In this document: positions 52,814 through 61,405 of the stretch, in pieces | Layout of the letters: each line of letters starts with the position of its first letter | Position numbering within the stretch: the first letter of the stretch is position 1 | Origin: Flavisolibacter sp. | GTDB lineage: Bacteria > Bacteroidota > Bacteroidia > Chitinophagales > Chitinophagaceae | Length of the DNA: 61,405 nt | Assembly (NCBI GenBank): GCA_028288675.1 | Contig: JAQBNG010000047.1 | Location: forward strand, 1 to 61,405 | Direction: 5' to 3' | Notes under the pieces: generated by a model | The model's database searches: none | The model's input: the letters and a program-made list of their open reading frames with translations, nothing else | Told to the model about the DNA's origin: nothing | Made by a program: the position numbers and the translations under genes

Positions 52814-55228
52814 ATGTTCAGAAATTATTTAAAAGTCGCTTTTCGTTATTTGTCAAAACACAAAGGCTATACAGTTATTAATGTGTTAGGACTTGCCGTA
52901 GGCATTGCCTGCTGTATATTGATCATGCAGTTTGTAAAAAGCGAGTGGAGTTTTGATCGCTTCCATTCAAAATCGGAGAGGCTGCATAGGGCATGGCTGC
53001 AGGAACATTACGAGGGGCAAATATTCACCAATACCGTTACACCAATTCCTTTGGGGCCAGTGCTTCAAGCCCATTTGCCCGAAGTGGAATCTACCTGCAG
53101 GATAGCTGCAATGAGCCCACTTATTAAATACAACAACAATACATTTACCGACCCGGTGAACATGGTTGACAGCAACTTTTTTAAGCTGTTTGATTTTGAG
53201 TTAAAGCAGGGAAACGCCGGGAATCCGCTCCCTGGTAATAATTCTTTGATCATTACAGAAAGAGCTGCTAAAAAATACTTTGGGAATGAGCAGGCAATCG
53301 GCAAAAACCTTGAATTGCAATTGGGTGATGATAAAATCATATTCGCTGTTTCAGGAGTAGCGAAAAATGTTCCTTTGGAATCCAGCATCCAGTTTGACAT
53401 GCTGATACCTTTTTCAAACGCCAAATACCTCTGGAGTGAGGCTACCCGTACAAAAGCATGGTCTAATGTGGCGGTAGAAACTTATGTGCTGCTGAAAGAC
53501 GAAGTAAAGACAGCAACTGTTAATAGAAAGATTGCTTCCATCATGGATCCTTTAGTGGCTAAAAATTATAAGCCCGGCGAGTATACGGTGACGCTGCAGC
53601 CGATAACCGGCATTCACCTCAATAACGTTTTGCCGCAAGGCAATCAGCCGGTAAGTGATCCCAAGTATTCTTATATCATGGCTACTGTTGGCATACTGGT
53701 TCTTCTGATTGCCTGTATCAATTTTGTTACGCTTTCTATAGGGAGGTCAGTAACAAGGGCGCTGGAAGTTGGCGTAAGAAAAGTCCTGGGTGCGGAACGT
53801 CAGCAACTCATTCGCCAGTTCTGGGGCGAAGCCTTGTTGCTTACATTGATGTCTGTTATCATCGGTATTGCACTTGCTATTATTTTACAGAAGCCATTTA
53901 ACCAGTTGGCTAATCGTGAATTAACCCTGGCTGCAGATGGATTCACTATCTTATTTTGTTTTATCCTGGTTGTTGTTATCGCGTTGATAGCAGGTAGTTA
54001 TCCTGCGATTATTCTTTCCGGTTTTAAACCCATAGAGGTATTAAAAGGACGGCTAAGAGCAGGCAGCAATATGGGATTTTTCAGAAGGGCTTTGATAGTG
54101 GGGCAGTTTGTTGCATCCATTGTGATGATCATCGGCACCATCACCGTTGCAAAGCAACTTAGTTATTTGCGCACAAAAGATCTCGGGTATGATCGTGAAC
54201 ATGTAGTGATCGTAGAAACCAATAAAGGGCGGGCAGAAGGGAATCAGCTCGCACAAAGATTTAAGGTTGTGCTTAATCAAAATCCTGCGGTGATCAACAG
54301 CACCACTTCTTTATACAGCATGGCTGAATATGGATGGATGAATATGGGTTACATGGATAATAAAGATGCGTTCCGTCAATTCAGGTTCAATGCTGTTGAT
54401 GCCAATTTCGTTGATGCAATGGGACTGAAGATCATCGCCGGAAGAAAGTTCTCAGCAGATAATACTGCAGATTCAAATTACATTTTGGTTAATGAAGCGC
54501 TTGTAAAAGAATATGGCTGGAAGAACCCGTTAGGACAGCGCCTACCAGGTAAATATGGCCACCGGGTTCTTGGCGTTGTAAAAGATTTCCACATAGAATC
54601 GCTTCATAATCCTATTAAACCTGTAATGCTGGCCTTGAAACCCGATAGCATTTTTACTGGTTCAAGTGACGTAAGCTATAGCACTTCTCCCCAACCAAGA
54701 ATTTCCGTAAGGTTTCGTGGCGGAAACCTACAGGAGAACATTACTTTTTTAAGGTCAGCATGGAAGTCCGTTGCCGGCGACCAGGATTTTGAATACAGGT
54801 TTTTAGAAGATGCTTTGAACACGGCTTACCAGCAGGAAGAACGACTGGGAAAGATCGTTCGCTACGCTGCTTTCTTATCCATCTTTATTGCCTGCCTCGG
54901 ATTGTTTGGCCTGGCTACACTTATCGTTGTCCGCAGAACAAAAGAGATCGGTATTCGCAAAGTTTTAGGAGCTGATGTAACCAATATTGTAGGCCTGGTT
55001 TCTAAAGATTTCGTGGTGCTTGTTTTCGTTGCTTCCCTGGTGGCATTTCCGCTTGCGTGGTGGATGCTGCAAAAATGGCTGCAGGACTTTACATATCGCA
55101 TCAACATCCCATTATTTGCTTTTGCCGGGGCTGCATTGCTTACACTTTTGGTTGCTTTATTAACTGTTAGTTTCCAGGCAGTAAAAGCGGCAATGGCTAA
55201 CCCTATAAAAAGTTTACGAACAGAGTGA
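52814..55228 (+). CDS. FtsX/MacB-type permease 5 of 6 (804 aa)
   Basis: Fused double-core permease. Contact segments: RALEVGVRKVLGA (N half) and RTKEIGIRKVLGA (C half, preceded by Arg-Arg); it ends NPIKSLRTE. Its first 21 bases are identical to permease 2's (both encode MFRNYLK), supporting duplication within the array. It is the only member ending in TGA. A 51-base gap follows before permease 6. Confidence 0.9.
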   Translation: MFRNYLKVAFRYLSKHKGYTVINVLGLAVGIACCILIMQFVKSEWSFDRFHSKSERLHRAWLQEHYEGQIFTNTVTPIPLGPVLQAHLPEVESTCRIAAMSPLIKYNNNTFTDPVNMVDSNFFKLFDFELKQGNAGNPLPGNNSLIITERAAKKYFGNEQAIGKNLELQLGDDKIIFAVSGVAKNVPLESSIQFDMLIPFSNAKYLWSEATRTKAWSNVAVETYVLLKDEVKTATVNRKIASIMDPLVAKNYKPGEYTVTLQPITGIHLNNVLPQGNQPVSDPKYSYIMATVGILVLLIACINFVTLSIGRSVTRALEVGVRKVLGAERQQLIRQFWGEALLLTLMSVIIGIALAIILQKPFNQLANRELTLAADGFTILFCFILVVVIALIAGSYPAIILSGFKPIEVLKGRLRAGSNMGFFRRALIVGQFVASIVMIIGTITVAKQLSYLRTKDLGYDREHVVIVETNKGRAEGNQLAQRFKVVLNQNPAVINSTTSLYSMAEYGWMNMGYMDNKDAFRQFRFNAVDANFVDAMGLKIIAGRKFSADNTADSNYILVNEALVKEYGWKNPLGQRLPGKYGHRVLGVVKDFHIESLHNPIKPVMLALKPDSIFTGSSDVSYSTSPQPRISVRFRGGNLQENITFLRSAWKSVAGDQDFEYRFLEDALNTAYQQEERLGKIVRYAAFLSIFIACLGLFGLATLIVVRRTKEIGIRKVLGADVTNIVGLVSKDFVVLVFVASLVAFPLAWWMLQKWLQDFTYRINIPLFAFAGAALLTLLVALLTVSFQAVKAAMANPIKSLRTE

Positions 55229-55279
55229 CGTAATGAGTGGTCAGGATCACAAGTATCTCAAAATCAGAAACCTCTTCTT

Positions 55280-57706
55280 ATGTATAAAAATTATTTAAAA
55301 GTTGCCCTGCGCAACATGTGGAAGCAAAAGACCTTTTCGGCTATCAACATCGTTGGCCTTGCTACCGGGCTCTGTTGCTTTTTACTGATTACTTTATATG
55401 TATTGGATGAATTTAGTTATGATAAGTACAATGAAAAATCGGACAGGATTTATCGCATCAATGCGGATATACGTTTTGGTGGCAGCAATATGCATTTTAC
55501 GCAAACACCTGATGTAATAGGCGAGGTGCTGGAGAAAGATTATCCTGAAATAGAAACTTATACACGCATCTTTAATAATAGCGGAAACAAGCTTGTAAAA
55601 AAAGGAACTGAATATATTAATGAATCGGATGTTGCCCATGTTGACTCCACTTTTTTCAAGGTGTTTACACTTCCGGTAATTGCGGGCAATACACAAACAG
55701 CTTTACATGAACCTAACACGGTTGTTGTAACAAGATCAACGGCACTCAAATATTTCGGCCGCACGGATGTTATCGGGAAAGCTATTGAAACCAATGACAA
55801 CACTAAAACAAGCTATAAAATAACAGCGGTTGTAGAAGATGTGCCAAGAGCATCTCATTTCCATTTTAATTTTTTCTTCTCCATGAAAAATGTTGACTAC
55901 CAGTGGGGCCAGCATTTAAGTAATAATTTTCATACCTACCTGTTATTGAAACCAGGGATTGATGTAAACGCTTTTGAAAAGAAAGCTATGAATGAATACG
56001 TGGTAAACTATGTTCTGCCGCAGGCAAAACAGTTTATGGAAATTAGAAGCATGGATGATTTTGCAAAGGCTGGAAATAAACTGGAATACAGCCTGATGCC
56101 TCTCACTAAAATTCATTTATACTCCGATAGAAATTTTGAAATTTCACCTCCGGGAAATATTCAGTACATCTATATTTTTGGTGCAGTCGCTATTTTTATT
56201 TTATTGATTGCCTGCGTGAATTTTATGAACCTTACTACAGCCCGGTCGGCTAATAGGGCAAAGGAAGTAGGCATAAGAAAAGTGTTAGGTACGGAGCGAA
56301 AATTTTTAATTACGCAGTTTCTTTCAGAGTCAACATTAATGGTTGTTGTTTCCATGCTGATAGCCCTCCTTATAACATGGGCCATCTTACCACTATTCAA
56401 TGATGTAGCCAATAAAACCATAACGTTTAACAGGCTTGCATCCCCGGTTATTCTTCCCTTGCTTATCGTGCTGCCTTTTATTGTTGGCTTACTGGCTGGC
56501 AGTTATCCTGCATTTTATCTTTCTTCATTTAAACCAATATTAGTTTTAAAAGGAAGGCTGGGAAATAAACGGGGCGGGTTAAGAAGTGCGTTGGTGGTAT
56601 TTCAATTTGCTACTTCAATCATCCTGATCATTGGAACAATTGTCGTCTTCAGGCAGTTGAATTATATCCAAACAAAAGATATAGGGTACAAAAAGGAACA
56701 GGTTTTAATTATCAATGATGTGTATGCACTCCAAAACAATGTTGATGCCTTTAGGAACGAAGTACTTCAGTTGCCCGGTGTAAAAATGGGTACCATCAGC
56801 AGCTACCTACCCGTTTCTAATTCTTCACGCAGCGATAATACCTTTTCGAAAGAGGCGGTAATGGATTCTGAAAATGGCTTTAACATGCAAACATGGGCCA
56901 TTGATTACGACTACCTGGAAACGATGGGAATGGAAGTAGTGAAGGGACGAAATTTTTCAAAAGATTTTGGTGGCGATAGTTCCGGTGTTATTGTTAATGA
57001 GGCCACAGCTAAAATTTTAGGCTATGATGATCCTTTAGGAAAAAGATTATACAGAAGCGACTACAATGGTAAACCCACTGCCTACACTATCATCGGGGTA
57101 GTGAAAAATTTTAACTACGAATCGCTAAAGCAATCTATCGGTCCGCTTTCGTTTTTCTTAGAGAAAAATGCTGGTCTTGCTTCTTTTAAAATTGCAACAA
57201 CGGATCTGCCCGGCCTGCTTACATCAATCGAAGCAAAATGGAAAGCACTGGCGCCGGGAATGCCGTACAGCTACCGTTTCCTTGATGAGTCCTTCAATGA
57301 AATGTACCAGAATGAAAACAGGGTTGGAAAGATCGCTTTGATATTTTCAATCATTGCTATTCTTATCGCTTGTTTAGGGCTTTTTGGTTTAGCCGCTTTT
57401 GTTGCGGAACAACGGACAAAAGAGATCGGTATCCGGAAAGTATTGGGCGCCAGTGTAAAGGGGCTTGTCGGTTTATTATCGAAAGATTTTGTACGCTTAG
57501 TGTTTATCGCCTTTATCATTGCGGCGCCACTCGCCTGGTATTTTATGCAAAAATGGTTGCAGGATTTTGAATATAGAATCACTATCAACTGGATGGTCTT
57601 TTTAGCAGCAGGTATAATTGCCTTGTTAATTGCAATTGCCACTATCGCCTTCCAGGCTATCAAAGCAGCAATAGCTAACCCGGTAAAAAATTTACGGAGC
57701 GAATAA
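55280..57706 (+). CDS. FtsX/MacB-type permease 6 of 6 (808 aa)
   Basis: Fused double-core permease. Contact segments are RAKEVGIRKVLGT and RTKEIGIRKVLGA; it ends NPVKNLRSE. Like the others it has one N-terminal helix, three mid helices, one further helix and three C-terminal helices around two periplasmic cores. It ends two bases before the ATG of ATPase 2, so those two are probably translated together and may be the primary pair. Confidence 0.9.
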   Translation: MYKNYLKVALRNMWKQKTFSAINIVGLATGLCCFLLITLYVLDEFSYDKYNEKSDRIYRINADIRFGGSNMHFTQTPDVIGEVLEKDYPEIETYTRIFNNSGNKLVKKGTEYINESDVAHVDSTFFKVFTLPVIAGNTQTALHEPNTVVVTRSTALKYFGRTDVIGKAIETNDNTKTSYKITAVVEDVPRASHFHFNFFFSMKNVDYQWGQHLSNNFHTYLLLKPGIDVNAFEKKAMNEYVVNYVLPQAKQFMEIRSMDDFAKAGNKLEYSLMPLTKIHLYSDRNFEISPPGNIQYIYIFGAVAIFILLIACVNFMNLTTARSANRAKEVGIRKVLGTERKFLITQFLSESTLMVVVSMLIALLITWAILPLFNDVANKTITFNRLASPVILPLLIVLPFIVGLLAGSYPAFYLSSFKPILVLKGRLGNKRGGLRSALVVFQFATSIILIIGTIVVFRQLNYIQTKDIGYKKEQVLIINDVYALQNNVDAFRNEVLQLPGVKMGTISSYLPVSNSSRSDNTFSKEAVMDSENGFNMQTWAIDYDYLETMGMEVVKGRNFSKDFGGDSSGVIVNEATAKILGYDDPLGKRLYRSDYNGKPTAYTIIGVVKNFNYESLKQSIGPLSFFLEKNAGLASFKIATTDLPGLLTSIEAKWKALAPGMPYSYRFLDESFNEMYQNENRVGKIALIFSIIAILIACLGLFGLAAFVAEQRTKEIGIRKVLGASVKGLVGLLSKDFVRLVFIAFIIAAPLAWYFMQKWLQDFEYRITINWMVFLAAGIIALLIAIATIAFQAIKAAIANPVKNLRSE

Positions 57707-57708
57707 TT

Positions 57709-58398
57709 ATGATACAACTCGAACACATCTCAAAATGGTATAACACAGGGGCCGCCAGAACCTTTGTATTAAAAGACATCAACCTTACAATTAAAGAAGG
57801 GGAATTCCTTTCTATCATGGGCCCTTCCGGTTCAGGTAAATCAACCTTGTTGAATATCATCGGCATGCTGGACGCACCCTCAGAAGGCAGCTATCAATTC
57901 ATGGAGCAATCTGTTTTTACATTAAAGGAGAAACAGCGGATGGAGTTGTACAAACACAACATCGGTTTCATTTTCCAGGCCTATCATTTAATTGATGAAT
58001 TGACCGTTTATGAAAATATTGAAACGCCTCTTTTATATCAAAACATAAAAGGTGCCGAGCGTAAAGCTATGGTGGGAGATATTTTAGACCGGTTTAATAT
58101 GGTAGGGAAAAAAGACTTATTTCCTGCGCAACTTTCAGGCGGGCAACAGCAGTTGGTTGGTATTGCACGGGCCCTGATAGCAAAACCGAAAGTATTACTT
58201 GCCGATGAACCAACCGGCAACTTGAACTCTAAACAAGGAGAAGAAATTATGGAGTTATTTAAAAAGATAAATACGGAAGAAGGCATCACCATCATACAGG
58301 TAACGCATTCTGAAAAGAACGCAGAATATGGCAACTGCAAAATTGATTTACTTGATGGAAGAATTCAGCAACACATAAAAGAGAATAGCAGCTTATGA
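57709..58398 (+). CDS. MacB-type ABC ATPase 2 with altered D-loop
   Basis: A 229-residue stand-alone ATPase. Walker A GPSGSGKST (38-46), Gln90, Walker B VLLADEP (162-168) and His200 in VTHSEKN are intact. Two deviations from ATPase 1: the residue after the signature is Leu149 (LSGGQQQLVGIARA) instead of Arg, and the D-loop ends GNLN (Asn173) rather than GNLD. It starts two bases after permease 6 and its stop overlaps the channel gene's start (ATGA). Activity is likely but may be asymmetric if paired with ATPase 1. The deviation may be normal for this sub-family. Confidence 0.93.
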   Translation: MIQLEHISKWYNTGAARTFVLKDINLTIKEGEFLSIMGPSGSGKSTLLNIIGMLDAPSEGSYQFMEQSVFTLKEKQRMELYKHNIGFIFQAYHLIDELTVYENIETPLLYQNIKGAERKAMVGDILDRFNMVGKKDLFPAQLSGGQQQLVGIARALIAKPKVLLADEPTGNLNSKQGEEIMELFKKINTEEGITIIQVTHSEKNAEYGNCKIDLLDGRIQQHIKENSSL

Positions 58399-59729
58399 AA
58401 CGAATAGCAATTTTTGCAGGCATAGTGTGCACGTTGATAGCAGTGAAAGTATCAGCGCAAACAACCAACAGGTATAGTTTGCAACAATGTATTGATACCG
58501 CCCTCGCAAATAATATCCAGGTAAAACAAAACGGCTTATTGGCAGAAGCGGCTGGTGTTAATTTAAAGCAGGCGAGAGCGAATACATTGCCGGATTTAAA
58601 TGCTGAATTTAATCATGGCATCAACCAGGGACGTAGTATTGATCCCTTTACTAATACCTACGTAGATCAATCGGTAAACTATGCAGGATATGGAATTAAT
58701 TCAGGTATTGTACTTTTTAATGGATTGAGCTTGCAAAAAGCCATCAGGCAGAATGCCTATGCCTTTGATGCCTCCCGGATGGAACTGCAACAGGCAAAAG
58801 ATAACCTTACCTTAAATGTGATACTGGCTTACCTGCAGGTATTGAACAATGAAGATTTGCTCCTTGCTGCTGTCAAACAAAAAGAGCTTAGTGCAAAACA
58901 ATTAGAACGACTGGAAATATTAGACCGGCAAGGTGCTATTAGTCCCGCATTAGCTTCGGATGTAAAAGGCCAGTTGATGAATGATGAACTAACCATTCTT
59001 AACTTACGAAACAGTTTGGAAACTGCTAAGCTTGCCTTAGCGCAATTGATGAATGTACCGTATGATACGGGAATAGCTTTGGAGCGCATCAATGCAGAAG
59101 AGTTTCTTACTGCATATCCAAAAAACAGCAGTGATGTTTATCAAACTGCCCTGCAACATTTTTCTTTAATTAAATCAGTGGAGTTACGAAAAAGAAGTGC
59201 TGAGTATGCATTGCAATCAGCAAAGGGCTTTTTGTTTCCTGCACTTGTTTTGGGTGGAGGCATGCAAACAAATTATTCAAGCGTAGCTCAAAATATGGCT
59301 GGTAAAATTCCTTATAATGACCAGGTGAAAAACAACATTTTTTACACCATCAACCTGGGTTTGCGCCTACCCATCTTTAATTCATTCAGAACAAAAAATA
59401 CAATTAAGCTTGCGGATATTGCTGTGCGAAATAGTGATTTGATACAAGAGAATACAAAGCTCCAGTTGCGCCAGCAAATTGAGCAGGCACACCTGACTAT
59501 GAGCAACGCATATGAGAGGTATAAAACCCTGGTGGAACAGGTAGCGGCTTATACAATATCATTCAAAGCTGCGGAGGCCAGGTTCTCCGCAGGTGTAGGA
59601 ACATCGGTTGATTATCTTATCGCAAAAAATAATCTGGATAGGTCAAACATCAATTTAATTAGTGCGAAGTATGATTTTGTATTGCGGAAGAAGGTGCTGG
59701 ATTATTATCAGAATGCTGCTGCTAAATAA
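58395..59729 (+). CDS. TolC-like outer membrane efflux channel
   Basis: A 444-residue outer membrane factor. The signal peptide is cleaved after VSAQ (about residue 22). The sequence opens with RYSLQQCIDTALANN and has the duplicated coiled-coil organisation of the family, the second repeat around residues 245-430. It completes the tripartite pump with the adaptor at the start of the operon. Its ATG overlaps ATPase 2's stop by four bases, so it is translationally coupled, and it is the last gene of the operon. Confidence 0.93.
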   Translation: MKRIAIFAGIVCTLIAVKVSAQTTNRYSLQQCIDTALANNIQVKQNGLLAEAAGVNLKQARANTLPDLNAEFNHGINQGRSIDPFTNTYVDQSVNYAGYGINSGIVLFNGLSLQKAIRQNAYAFDASRMELQQAKDNLTLNVILAYLQVLNNEDLLLAAVKQKELSAKQLERLEILDRQGAISPALASDVKGQLMNDELTILNLRNSLETAKLALAQLMNVPYDTGIALERINAEEFLTAYPKNSSDVYQTALQHFSLIKSVELRKRSAEYALQSAKGFLFPALVLGGGMQTNYSSVAQNMAGKIPYNDQVKNNIFYTINLGLRLPIFNSFRTKNTIKLADIAVRNSDLIQENTKLQLRQQIEQAHLTMSNAYERYKTLVEQVAAYTISFKAAEARFSAGVGTSVDYLIAKNNLDRSNINLISAKYDFVLRKKVLDYYQNAAAK

Positions 59730-59751
59730 AGCTGTACCAGCTTAAATGAGA

Positions 59752-61224
59752 CTATCGTTCCCTTGTCTTCATTTCTTTTAAAATATGTCCTGAAACTTCC
59801 AGGCCGGTTCTTGCAATACCTGTCAACCACTTCACCTGCTCCCTTGGATTTTGTTTTATGTTTTGTATGATATTTTTTAAAAGCAGGCCTGTGTCTTTTG
59901 TTTTTTGCTCCCAGTGTTTTGGGCCCTGTAAAATACCCGATGTTGTGTTCACCCCTATATGAACGCCACCCTGTAAAATTGATTTTAAAATAAATGAGGG
60001 ATTTAATGCTTTGTAAGAGGGAAGCGTCCCATCAAAAATACCGGCTATGATGGAAGCATATTCTGCATCCGATTTTGCCCTTTCGAAAACAATCAACAAT
60101 ACTTCCATCCAGAGAGGTGTAAAAGTTCTGTTCCGCGTTACTTTAATTAGCAGGTTAGATACTGCCATGTCGTAAGCCATTTCTTTATGCAATTTCTTTT
60201 TGTAAGCTGTAAGTGCCGCTATTGAAAAATTGTTTTTGCGGCAACATTCAATAATGGTTTCCGAAGCCCACCGTCCGCTTAGCAAAGCATATTGAATACC
60301 ATCGCCGCTTAAGGGGTTGATTAAGCCGGCAGCATCACCAATCAATGCTAACCGTTCATTTACAACCTGGTGGGTTGGGCTTTGAAACGTAAGCGGCCAG
60401 CCGGAAATTTTCCCCCTTATTTTGCCATCGCCAATGCGTTGTGCTAAATTTTTATTTTTTTGAATCTGCTGAAGAAGCAATTCTTTTACATGCGTTTCAT
60501 TTTGCGGAAGCGTACTGGCAATCATGGCCGAACCCACATTAGCTGTTCCTTTGCCTGTAGGGAAAAACCAAAAAAGCCCTGGAAAATTTTCTTTTGAAAA
60601 GAAAATGTCGCAGCGGTCATCCGGGCCATTTACACCTTCAAAATAGGCTCTTAAACCAAGCAGCTGATACGCCTCATCGGGCTTGATGCCATGAAGGATC
60701 CGGGCTACAGTTGAATTGCTTCCATCGGCGCCGACGATCATTTTTGCTCTTATGTGATTGGCGCCATTACGCTCTTTTATTTCTGCTAAAACATACTCTT
60801 TATGTACCGTGTAGGAAGATAGCCTTGCATCTTCCAAATAAGCGGCGCCCATTTTTTTTGCCGCTTTATAGATCCAGTTGTCAAGCTGTAATCTCGGTAT
60901 TACCCTCCCCTGTAATAAATGATTTTCCGGTTTGGCAAGGCCTACGGATACTTTCTCGTCTTCTACAAACAGGGCTACATCATTTACAATATTTGCTTCA
61001 GAAAACTCTTTTAGATCAGTAATGCCTAAAGCCTGCAATTCGGTTAAGGCTACCCGGCTTACGGCATCGCCGCAGGTTTTATCGCGTGGAAATTTATAGG
61101 CTTCCACTATTATCACGCTAATGCCTTCTTTTGCCAGGTAATATGCAAGCGAACTGCCGGCTGGCCCACCGCCAATAATCAGTACATCGCAATCATATTT
61201 ATAAACGGGGCGAATGCTTATCAT
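59752..61224 (-). CDS. Geranylgeranyl-reductase-family FAD oxidoreductase
   Basis: A 490-residue flavoprotein. The FAD-binding motif is VLIIGGGPAGSSLAYYLAKEG (residues 14-34 region) with an Arg-Asp-Lys-Thr-Cys-Gly-Asp stretch (RDKTCGDAVSR) typical of geranylgeranyl reductases, and a second FAD motif LIGDAAGLINPLSGDGIQYA. Family members saturate double bonds in prenyl chains of lipids or quinones, using NADPH or a ferredoxin. The start is one base downstream of the partial polyprenyl synthase gene, so the two are an operon. The last 90 residues are an extra tail, partly helical, beyond the core. Confidence 0.87.
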   Translation of the reverse strand: MISIRPVYKYDCDVLIIGGGPAGSSLAYYLAKEGISVIIVEAYKFPRDKTCGDAVSRVALTELQALGITDLKEFSEANIVNDVALFVEDEKVSVGLAKPENHLLQGRVIPRLQLDNWIYKAAKKMGAAYLEDARLSSYTVHKEYVLAEIKERNGANHIRAKMIVGADGSNSTVARILHGIKPDEAYQLLGLRAYFEGVNGPDDRCDIFFSKENFPGLFWFFPTGKGTANVGSAMIASTLPQNETHVKELLLQQIQKNKNLAQRIGDGKIRGKISGWPLTFQSPTHQVVNERLALIGDAAGLINPLSGDGIQYALLSGRWASETIIECCRKNNFSIAALTAYKKKLHKEMAYDMAVSNLLIKVTRNRTFTPLWMEVLLIVFERAKSDAEYASIIAGIFDGTLPSYKALNPSFILKSILQGGVHIGVNTTSGILQGPKHWEQKTKDTGLLLKNIIQNIKQNPREQVKWLTGIARTGLEVSGHILKEMKTRER

Positions 61225-61225
61225 T

Positions 61226-61405
61226 TTAATATTCTCTGTTGATCATATAAATGATCATGGTTTCTATAAACTTTTTATCCTTTGAATCGGGCAGCTTTGA
61301 AAAGATAGTGTAGAACTCTTTCAAAGCTGCACCTGCCATATACTTAGCAGTGGTTCTTGCATAGTCAATGCTTTTATATTTTCCCATTCGTTTTAAAATC
61401 CAGGG
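61226..61405 (-). CDS. Polyprenyl diphosphate synthase, C-terminus only (partial)
   Basis: The last 59 codons of a leftward gene that enters from beyond the right edge. The end sequence includes MGKYKSIDYARTTAKYMAG, ALKEFYTIFSKLPDSK and a final FIETMIIYMINREY, the pattern that closes bacterial polyprenyl synthetases (helix, LPDSxxK, xFVIxRxY). The gene's stop lies one base before the start of the FAD reductase gene, and the functions fit together. Assignment rests on a 59-residue tail, so it is moderate. Confidence 0.6.
   Translation of the reverse strand, partial: PWILKRMGKYKSIDYARTTAKYMAGAALKEFYTIFSKLPDSKDKKFIETMIIYMINREY

Overview
The window reads as a chromosomal segment of a Bacteroidota bacterium, most likely family Chitinophagaceae or close to it. 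The reasons are a SusC/SusD pair, several TonB-dependent receptors and lipoproteins with Bacteroidota-style N-termini, LytTR/LytS signalling, many 800-residue FtsX/MacB permeases, TAnnTTTG-type promoter elements, weak Shine-Dalgarno use, and dispersed intergenic repeats of the kind common in that family. No tRNA, rRNA, CRISPR array, insertion sequence, phage or integrase gene was seen.

Positions 1-10000 hold housekeeping and small genes: a cupin, a lone receiver protein, an acetyltransferase, a YraN nuclease-fold protein divergent from mannose-6-phosphate isomerase (manA), a DUF6580 membrane protein, RNase HI translationally coupled to a YiiX-like hydrolase, two paralogous choice-of-anchor J lipoproteins, and a biotin-dependent acyl-CoA carboxylase beta subunit. 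Positions 10000-23000 hold a UV damage endonuclease (uvsE), a transglutaminase-like exported protein, an ABC exporter, a SusC/SusD nutrient-uptake pair, CorA, and a DUF1343/NamZ exo-muramidase. Positions 23000-37000 hold many small exported or membrane proteins, an amidase_3-like enzyme and a DigH/GHL10-like glycoside hydrolase, a LytS/LytTR two-component pair divergent from a TonB-dependent receptor, and a decayed ABC-2 permease gene.

The most striking region is 37445-59729. A sensor kinase and an NtrC-type (sigma-54) regulator are divergent from one long efflux operon. The operon order is: MacA-like adaptor, possible small exported peptide, MacB-type ATPase 1, six consecutive paralogous permeases (796-815 aa each, each a fused duplication of an FtsX-type half), ATPase 2, TolC-like outer membrane channel. 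Neither ATPase is fused to a permease. A single adaptor and channel therefore appear to serve six alternative transmembrane cores, with two ATPases that differ at the D-loop and just after the signature motif. A strong dyad and a near-canonical sigma-54 promoter lie in front of the operon, so the two-component pair probably controls it. This is the best candidate here for an undescribed system.

The window ends with a geranylgeranyl-reductase-family flavoprotein, one base downstream of the 3' end of what looks like a polyprenyl diphosphate synthase, suggesting an isoprenoid-lipid operon that continues beyond the right edge.
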